This document shows, in pieces, positions 12,701 through 21,700 of a DNA stretch of 64,000 nt (position 1 is the first letter of the stretch; each line of letters opens with the position of its first letter). Origin of the DNA: Oegoconia quadripuncta (taxonomy: Eukaryota > Arthropoda > Insecta > Lepidoptera > Autostichidae); contig OX438748.1 in assembly GCA_949316235.1 (NCBI GenBank), positions 26,654,836 through 26,718,835 of the forward strand, given 5' to 3'. Made by a program: the position numbers and the translations under genes. The notes under the pieces are model-generated. The model did not search any database. It was not told where the DNA came from and saw only the letters and a list, made by a program, of their open reading frames with translations.

Positions 12701-15700
12701 CGTGAATAAACCTGTATGCCTGAGAAATAAAAATTCAAAAGCATGTGAAGTCCCCAACCCGCATTGGGTCAGCGTGGCGGACTATAATAAAAAAAAAAAA
12801 TTGTTTATTTTCAGACTATTTGGTCCATAAATATTAGTGGCAATACAATTTTATTATGATTAAAAATGTTAGTAATAACTGTTAATACATAAATTAGAAC
12901 TTAAACATAACAAAGAGAAAAGATGTGCGATAAACAGTCCGGACTCCCCATCCGTCATCAGAACATGAAGTTCAGTGAACCTGCCAACCAAAGCGGAATC
13001 CAGCCTGTCACCCACTACCTTCAGCACTGTGTTCGAGCTCCCCCGTACCCTTTGCACCAGGGATGCTGCTTTTTTACGCATGATGGCGTAAAAGTCATCC
13101 ACGCTGGCGTCAGCAAACATTCCCGAGGCACTACACCACCGGGGGAGCCGGAACAGAGCCCTGAATACATTATTATATTGGACTCTATTATATTGGACTA
13201 TGCTCCACTCACACTCCACAAAGTCTTATGATTGGGATAAAGATCGTGACGTTATGTTTATATGGGAATGTAATGGTAATATTAGGCCGGAGGTACGTTA
13301 CGCTGATTTCCACTACCGTATAGAGAAACCTAATTATTTTAGGCGTATGTCTGACTTACAGAGGAGTGTACGAAAAATTTGCAGAAAGAATTGTATCACA
13401 GTTCTGTTACTACAAAAACCCCCGTATTTTCATTCTTAAGCAAGTCTTTCTGTAGAATTTCGCAACACGAAAGCACTTCAGATATTAATATTAATTAATT
13501 CACTTGTTAAAGTTATTATTCATTTCCTTCGCCCATTCTCTTAATTGGACGGAGTGCAGAACAAACTTAAATTAAATTATAATATTGAATTATAAAAATT
13601 AAATAGTAATTTAATTGAATTAATTGTAAGCACACCTCTTTATTATAAAGCTAATTACTTGAAGGCGATATACATATATCCTACATAAAAATGCAAATCT
13701 GGAAATCAACCGCCTCCGTGGCTCAATGTATACAACATTGGGTTTAAGATTAGGAGGTCGCGGGTTCGATCCCCAGCGGGGTACATGTTTAAGTACTTGG
13801 TTTGGTTGGTGGTAGGGCATTTTAAATGTCCGCCTAGTTAGCTACCACCATCTTATCTAAATCAGCCGCTAAGAAGCAATGTTGTGTTCCGGTTGTCAGA
13901 GATAAGATAGGCGGATATTTCCGGGTCAGTACGCTTCCACTTCGACCTCATCTTCACTTAACATCAGGTGTGATTGAGGTACCAAACCATTGTGCATAAA
14001 AAAAAATCAAGCAATAGTAAAGATGCGAACGATGCCTTGTCCTGCCGCTGGCCTGATCTGCCGCTGGACACTGCAGCTGCTTCGTGTACTCTTGCAGAAC
14101 GTATCAATATACATGTATATTTGCAAATGGTAAATGATTCTGTGTTGATTTAGCCTATGACCCGATATAGAGGCTAACGTACCCATGCGCGTACGTAAAT
14201 GATATAACACTATTATAAACCCCCTGTTAAGTAAGTAATATCAACTTACTACAAAAAAATCTATTTACTTCAATACAGGTTAAAACAATTCTGTAAAACA
14301 AATCTGTTTGGTGTAGTGGTTAAAAATTCTGACTGCTATACCAAAAGGTCGCGGGTTCGAATCCCGCTAGGGGCATATGTTTGTATGATGAATACAGACA
14401 TGTGTTCCCGAGTTATGGATGTTTTTCATTTATTTATGTATTTATTTACAAAAAAAAATGTATTTGTGTAGTTTATCAACCATCTGGTATACATAATACA
14501 AGCCTAGTCGCTTATTGTGGAACTAGATGGCGCTGTGTGTATGTGCAAAGATATTTATAATGATTATTATTATTAATTCCCAATGTTTTAGATTGAATGC
14601 TTCATATTTAACTATTTAAAAATTGCAAAACAAACACGTACACGACTTTAATCCCAAATGAGATGGTTTGAGATATCCCAAACATAGCCATGTTTCATGA
14701 GAATAGGTTAAGCAGTTTCGAAGATATTTAGCTATTAACACATAGTGTATTTGATGATAATGATACTTTTGAGAGTTTTTTAAATTTATATTTCTTTATA
14801 TTTAAGGTTAAACTCGGGAATAGGTTAAGCAGTTTCGAACATATTTAACTTTTGACATTGTTGGTTTAGCGGGGCTTTTCTAAGTTTAAAATATTAATTA
14901 ATTAAAAAATTAAAAATGTCTATTTCGTTTCTCATAAAAGTATAACTCGATCCAGGGTTGAGACCTCCTAGTAAGTATTAAGATACCTGTATCAGGAAGT
15001 CTCGGTCCTCCATAAACAAATGTTGTCTCAAAAATAAACATAACACAAATATAATTTTGAAAATAAAACAGTTATCTTATCACATTGCAATAAAAACAGA
15101 ATACAAATACAAGATTGGTGGAATATTAAGTCACACGAATAAGTGTGATTGTGATGAGTGGTACATATTGTAATATTGGGGGTGTGTGTGTAGGGCGGTG
15201 GTGTGTTTGTTTGTGTGTAACAGGATGCGTGCGTGTGTGTGTATGTGTGGGTGGTGTGTATGTGTGGGTGGTGTGTGGGTGTCGGAGGTGTATGTGCCAG
15301 AGTGCGTATTTATTGTTATTGTGTGTTACACACAATAATATGTTCCTAATTTTAAAGCGATTAATCAAGTCAGTTGTAATAATGGCATTTGATATAGAAT
15401 TTCAGAAATATTTTTAATGCTACATACAAAGTCCCAGAATCGAACGCGTATTATTCAGTTAGTCGTATGTTGTCGAAGCCAATAACATTTCTAATTTTCT
15501 TCCACAAATCCAATGTTCAATTTCGTATCTGTATTTATCTTGATCTCATTTAATAAAATTAATGACTTCGTTCTTCCGTTTTGTCGGACCACAGTATAAG
15601 TTTTCAGTACGTCATTCGTACAGGCAAAGTATTTGCGTAGGTAATATCTTTCCTCCCGGTGAATTCACCTGTAGATGCCGCGGATATCAATACAATCTTT

Positions 15701-18700
15701 GTTTTACAAAAACGAGCCGTTCGCGCAATTTATCAATTGAGACCTGCAGTGTCACTTAGAGATAGATTTAAAGAGTATAATATTCTAACCTTTTCGTCAC
15801 AGTACATTTTTGAAAATCTAATATATGTCAAAAAAAATATAGCATCATTTAGGAAAAATAGTGATAAACATGATGTCAATACAAGAAATAAAGATAAACT
15901 GGCAGGTCACATAAGTCGCCTCCACAAAGTCAGTAATTCATTCAAAGGGTTATGTATACGCTTTTTCAATAAAGTTCCTGTTGATATACAAAATCTTCCT
16001 TTCAATAAATTTAAAGATACTATAAAACAGAAACTTATTAAGAAAGCATATTATAAAATATCAGATTATTTAGATGATAAACAATCATGGACATAACCAG
16101 CCCGTTCGCATAACCAGGCTATTTCACAATTAATAATGAAATATTATAATATAAAATAATAATTTTGTAATATAAAAACCTTTTTTTAAAAAGAGCGACC
16201 TCTCGAGTTTCTTGCTTGTTCTTCTCAGGGGAAAATTGCCTTTTGAACAAGCAGTAGCTTTAAAAATGTAAAATCTGACTATTTTAAGTGTACCCTGTGT
16301 ACCTACAAAATAAAGCATTTTTTGATTTTGATTTTGATTTTGATGAAGCGTCAGACAGATAAATCAATCAATAATGTTTTATTTTCATCGGTAAAGTTTT
16401 CATTTGAAAATAATCAGTTGTTGAAGATAATCCGGATATTGATCTACTGGTTTGGAATTCGATATTGAACCTTAATAGGTTTAGTTTTTCTAATGTAAAA
16501 CAAAAAATTAATTTTATATACATATTTTCACTGAGAACGATTCCATGTCATACTCCTTTCCTAGATTGCTTATATTCCCTTTGGATCTCTCGATTTACTA
16601 TATAATTAAAACATATTTTAACTTCCAAATTGTTCCAAGTTGTGTCCATAACTTCGTAAATTTTAAAAGAATATTTAATTTTCGCGCCCAATGCTATGAA
16701 ACTTCAACACGACCGAACAAGAAATATACAACCTTACAGTACCTATCCTGCTACCTCACTGTACATGACTACACTGTAACGCAACCTTTTCGAGCGAATG
16801 TCTAGGGATTTTGTTCTTAATCTGGTAGTGAAAGGAGTACCCCAAACTGGCTTAATTGATTGATCATTGTTAGGTAGGCAACTGTTTTGCTTTGTTTAGA
16901 CAAAACAACAAGTTACCACGTTAATTAACATGTTTAAAACTTTAATTGAAATTAGTTGTTAATTATAAATTATTATTAATGATTTACGTAAAAACAACGT
17001 AATGTAAGTTTAGTATAAGCAATGAATAAAACATACAAACGGACGAATTGAGAATCTCTTCCTTTTGAAGTCTATTATAATAATAATTAATATATTATAA
17101 TTATAAATATCATTGCTTTAAGGAAATTGACAATGCCCATTTACAGCAGCTACTTATTATGCAGACTGACAATGCCTCTTTACAGCAGCTACATTATTCT
17201 AAATTATTTTATAATCCTTTTATTTGTATCCAGATATTTCTTAATAATTAATGTACTTTCGCTTTTACATTTAATTAGGTATATATTATATTGTATTGTA
17301 ATGGACATGTCCAAGTGCGCGGAAGACGCCTATGGAAAAAATAAATGAGTATAAGTATTAAAAATCAAAGAGTCATTACATTCACACATTCGATTGTAAT
17401 AATCTGGGGGCACGGCAGTGCCCCCGCCAAGTCGAGCGCGAAGCAAACACTGCCGTACCATCCTTTACTGGAACCATTTCGCCGCATTTTCAGGCCCCTA
17501 TTTTAGAACCTCTGGATAAGACTAGAACGCAGAAATTTTCGTCATCCAGTAAGCTATAATCACATACTTAAAATCCAAAATTTCAAGTCTGTAGGTCATT
17601 TAGTTCCGAAGTTAATCGAAAGCAAAGTTTCGCATTTATGACACTCACTCACTCACTCACTCACTCACTCACTCACTCATGATCATCAAAATAGAACTAG
17701 TACTTCCCATAAACTCAGAGAGCTGAAATTTGGTACAGAGTTATGGTTTAATGACCACATAAAGGGAAAACTATAAAAACTAGGATAATCGAAGATCTGG
17801 AGTACCTGGTGACCCTGATTAGGAAACACAAGAGCCCGACCACCCGTTACCCGAGGGTACCCCTGTGTACCCTTCAACGGCCAAGTCACACAACATTAAC
17901 ATATTAAAGAAATCGCAGTAAGGAACCTTACACTTGGCACGACTTTGTATAGATTTCATTACTTTTTAGAGATAATCAAGCAGCTCCATCGAGACTTGGC
18001 TAGTTTTTTACAGAATGTTTTTGGTGGGATATGAATTTACAAAAATTTTAAAAATATACGTTGATAATATACCTGCCTGCACTCTTCATATAGATGGCGA
18101 TCGCTATCCGATCGCAGTCCGATTTAAGCGGATTTATTCATATGAAAGACTAAACGATGGTGATATTTAAGATTAAACTCGAGAGTACCTACCTAGATGC
18201 TTAGAGTTTTTGGGTGTATTTCGATGATATCAAAGTCTTTACAGAGTTTTAATTTTTTTTTATAATATAAATACGGAGATATTTTCTTAGTCATGTTTGA
18301 TGGAAGTCGGTTAAGGCATTTCGATGATATTTAGCTTAAAACCCTATCCTTTGGTCTAGGTCTACCTGGACGATATAATCATTTGTTCCATGAATGTTGA
18401 GGAGGGTTTTCTACATTTTCAATATATAGCAAAGTTATACATACCTAATTAGTTTGTCTACATGATACAATTGTTGGCTATTCTCCCATTTACGAATGTT
18501 GGCGTGTCGAAGCTACAATGATGCTTCTAGAAATAAAGAACTATATGTATTTGAATTAGAGTTGCCGCTATTAAAATATAGGTTTTTGTTGCAAATAAAT
18601 AAATATCTATGCATACATACACACAGCGCCATCTAGTTCCACTCTAAGCAACTAGGCTTGTATTATCGATACCTAATGGTTGATAAACTACACAAATACA

Positions 18701-21700
18701 TATTTTTTTTTGTAAATAAATACATAAATAAATGGAAAACATCCATAATTCGGGAAACACATGTCTGTATTCATCATACAAACATATGCCCCTAGCGGGA
18801 TTCGAACCCATCGAAAGCGGGTATAGCAGTCAGAATTTTTTAACCACTACACTAAATAGTTCGTCAAAATAGGAGTCAGGCTTCCAACCAAAATCGGTAT
18901 ATACATACATACATAAAGTATGACCTTTAGACCAAATGGGATGTCAGAGATATCCCAAACTAAAGCGTTTGGGTGCTCCAAACATTAAGGTATTAATGCT
19001 TGAAACAATCATCAATAATTTCGATATTAAGAAATGCACACGTGACAGTGGGTGACCACATCGCCTTTATAACGTCCAAGTCTATAGATGTTTTTTGGTG
19101 GAAAATCCCTTAGTCGCCTTTTACCACGCCCACGGGAAGAGACGAGTTGGTTCTATACTTTTTTCAAATCTAATCTAATCTAATATTATAAATGCGAAAG
19201 TTTGGATGTTTGTTTGTTTGTTTTATTGCTCGGTGGGATTTGGATGAAATTTGGTATACAGGTAGATATACTCTGGACTAAGACATAGTATACTTTTATC
19301 CGGATAAAGTGACTAGTTCCCGCGGGATAAACTTTCCGCGATAAAGTTATTCCACACAGGCGAAGCCGCGGGCGGAAAGCTAGTTAATATTTTAAATGCG
19401 AAAGTTTGATGTTTGACTGCGAAACGGATAAACGGATTTGGATGAACTTTAGTATATAAGTAGAATATGTATACCCTGGACATTTTTTATCCCGATAAAG
19501 TTAATATCGCGCGGGATAAACAAATTAAACATATCCGCGTTACTCCACGCAGGCGAAGCCGCGGGCGAGAAGCTAATAATTAATAAACTTCTTTTATCCC
19601 ACAGAGACAAGCTTCCAGAATCGGTCGGAGTCTGATGATAGTGACAGTACGTCCAAAGCCACTGTTACTGCGATGCCTCGAAGTGAGTAGCCAACAGTAG
19701 TCCAGGGTCTCGCGCGCTCGACATTTCACTATCGATAGACATTGGTATGTCTATTTCTTTCACACTTATAAGGGGGTGCAAAAGCGACAGTTACGTGTGA
19801 ATGCAAAAATGAAGACCTATTGATGTCTATCGACAGTGAAATGTCGAATGCGTGAGAATCAGTCCCCAAGATCAGGATACAGTACTCTATCCATGTGCAA
19901 AAAATCACGGTCTGTAAGATTATAGGAAGCTAAAAGTGTATCCTTACGGATGTCGATTCTTGCGCATTCGACATTTCACTGTCGATAGACATCAATAGGT
20001 TTGTCACTTTTGCACTCACCTATATGTATGAAAGAGATAAACATGCCAATGTCTCTTGACAATAAAAGGTCGAATGCGCGAGAATCCAGATCCAGGACCC
20101 CGAATCACGCATACTCGACATTTGTCTATCGATAGACATATGCATGTGTAAAAGTGACAAATAGTTTGATGTCTATTGACATTAAAATATCGAGTGTGTG
20201 AGAATCACGCCCCTGTAAGGATACACTTTTAGCTTCCTATAATCTTACAGACCGTGATTTTTTGCACATGGATAAGGTACCTGTGAAATCGGTAGCTTGC
20301 TTTAGATATAATATAGATATTTAATAATAAAACAGAGACTATATGATTAAAATTACCACTGTGAATTTCGTTGCGTCGCAGAATATACTCTCTCCTGTAA
20401 CTATTTTCAAAAACCAATCAATAACTTCAATCAATCAAACAATAGCAAGTGAAATAGAAGGTATTGGCATTGGTAGTTTAATTTTTTGTTTTTTTTTTGA
20501 GCCTAATTTTTTTCCTAACGAACTCCTACCAAGATTTCACCTACCTCTAATATGCTCTATATTTTTCCTTACGGTAGAAAAAACTCATTCGGTATAGTAA
20601 CAGGTAACACCTAAATTGTAAATGTGGAGAGATTGTGTGCAAATTGTTTCAGATATCGTCAATTAGTGGTTGTTAATTTATGATTGTGGGTTCTGCCAAG
20701 CCGGCTAATGTCTCTAGATTGTTGGCAGCCATGCCAAATACGTATTATGACTGGGGTCACTGCTTAACATAAAGTTTCGGGGGTTGTTGAATTTCAGATT
20801 TTGACCAAATTACGACATTTAAGGCAATTCGAACTGCAACATTTAAAACAGGAAAATAATATTTAAAAAAAAAGCAATTTTCTTTTTGCTAACAAGCGGG
20901 ACAAGATCCGTCAGGAATTGTCCCGACTTTCGTGCTTCTGTCCGGACTTCGTCGGAACATAGCTCTCCTGGCGATGTGATATCTATTTTTTTATTAAGGC
21001 GAATTTTAAATAATTATAAATATTCTATTTATTATTATTTATACAATACAATACAATGCAATGCACATTTATTCAATTCAATTTATTTGTTGATTTGTAA
21101 ACGCTTTATTGTTCTACATAAAATTAACATAATTAAAATAAACTTTGCTATTCATTATTTAAACAAGTAAAATGTCCGTCCTTTTGAAAGACCGACTAAT
21201 TCCGAAATGGTAACCCTAAGCAGGACCGATTTAAGTCTCTCAATACAGATTAGTCTAAACACACTTCAATAGGGCAATATTTTTTATCTAATGAATAATA
21301 GTTTTTGTCAATTGCTTCATGATATGACAAACTAGCTCGTGGCGCTCAGGCAGAATAGCGCAAAAGCGTTGCGGGAGGTGGAGATTAATTTCTTACTAAT
21401 GCATTGCGTTATGTAGATATGTAATACGTGTATCTATGTAAGTTATAGAGACGTAAGTTGATTCAATAGCGAACCATAAATTTGCAGTACATGTCCGCTC
21501 GCTTTAGTCAGAAGCAGTCACTTTCGTCACTTTAATTTAACCCTATTTGTTTCATCAACTTACATCTCTAAAGTTACCTAACAATAATTCCTCTGTCTAT
21601 AAAACTTTTCAGTGTGATAATTTACTATATATAGCTTACGATGGACAAGTAATCCAATGGTCCATGAACTTATTTTTGGATTATCTAACAATCGTAATCT

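Larger units (their letters stand above)
19888..20274. repeat. perfect 60-bp inverted repeat enclosing two MITEs
   Basis: The arm 19888-19947 ('tatccatgtgcaaaaaatca' ... 'gtgtatccttac') and the arm 20215-20274 are exact reverse complements by base-by-base reading. The 267-bp spacer holds MITE M copies 2 and 3. A diverged copy of the arm is at 31016-31057. The right arm continues into a longer repeat (20275-20420) that also follows the arm at 30790-31010. Confidence 0.85.

Noticed and set aside
15126..15417. Cys/Val/Gly-rich frame on + and Thr/His-rich frame on -
   Set aside because: Both are translations of a GT-rich microsatellite.
6139..19604. Possible cluster of alternative Dscam exons in the 13.5-kb intron
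   Set aside because: The intron's length is explained largely by SINEs, LINEs, Helitron-like copies and a MITE; no series of similar exon-sized open frames with splice sites was seen, and the known variable clusters affect Ig and transmembrane exons upstream.
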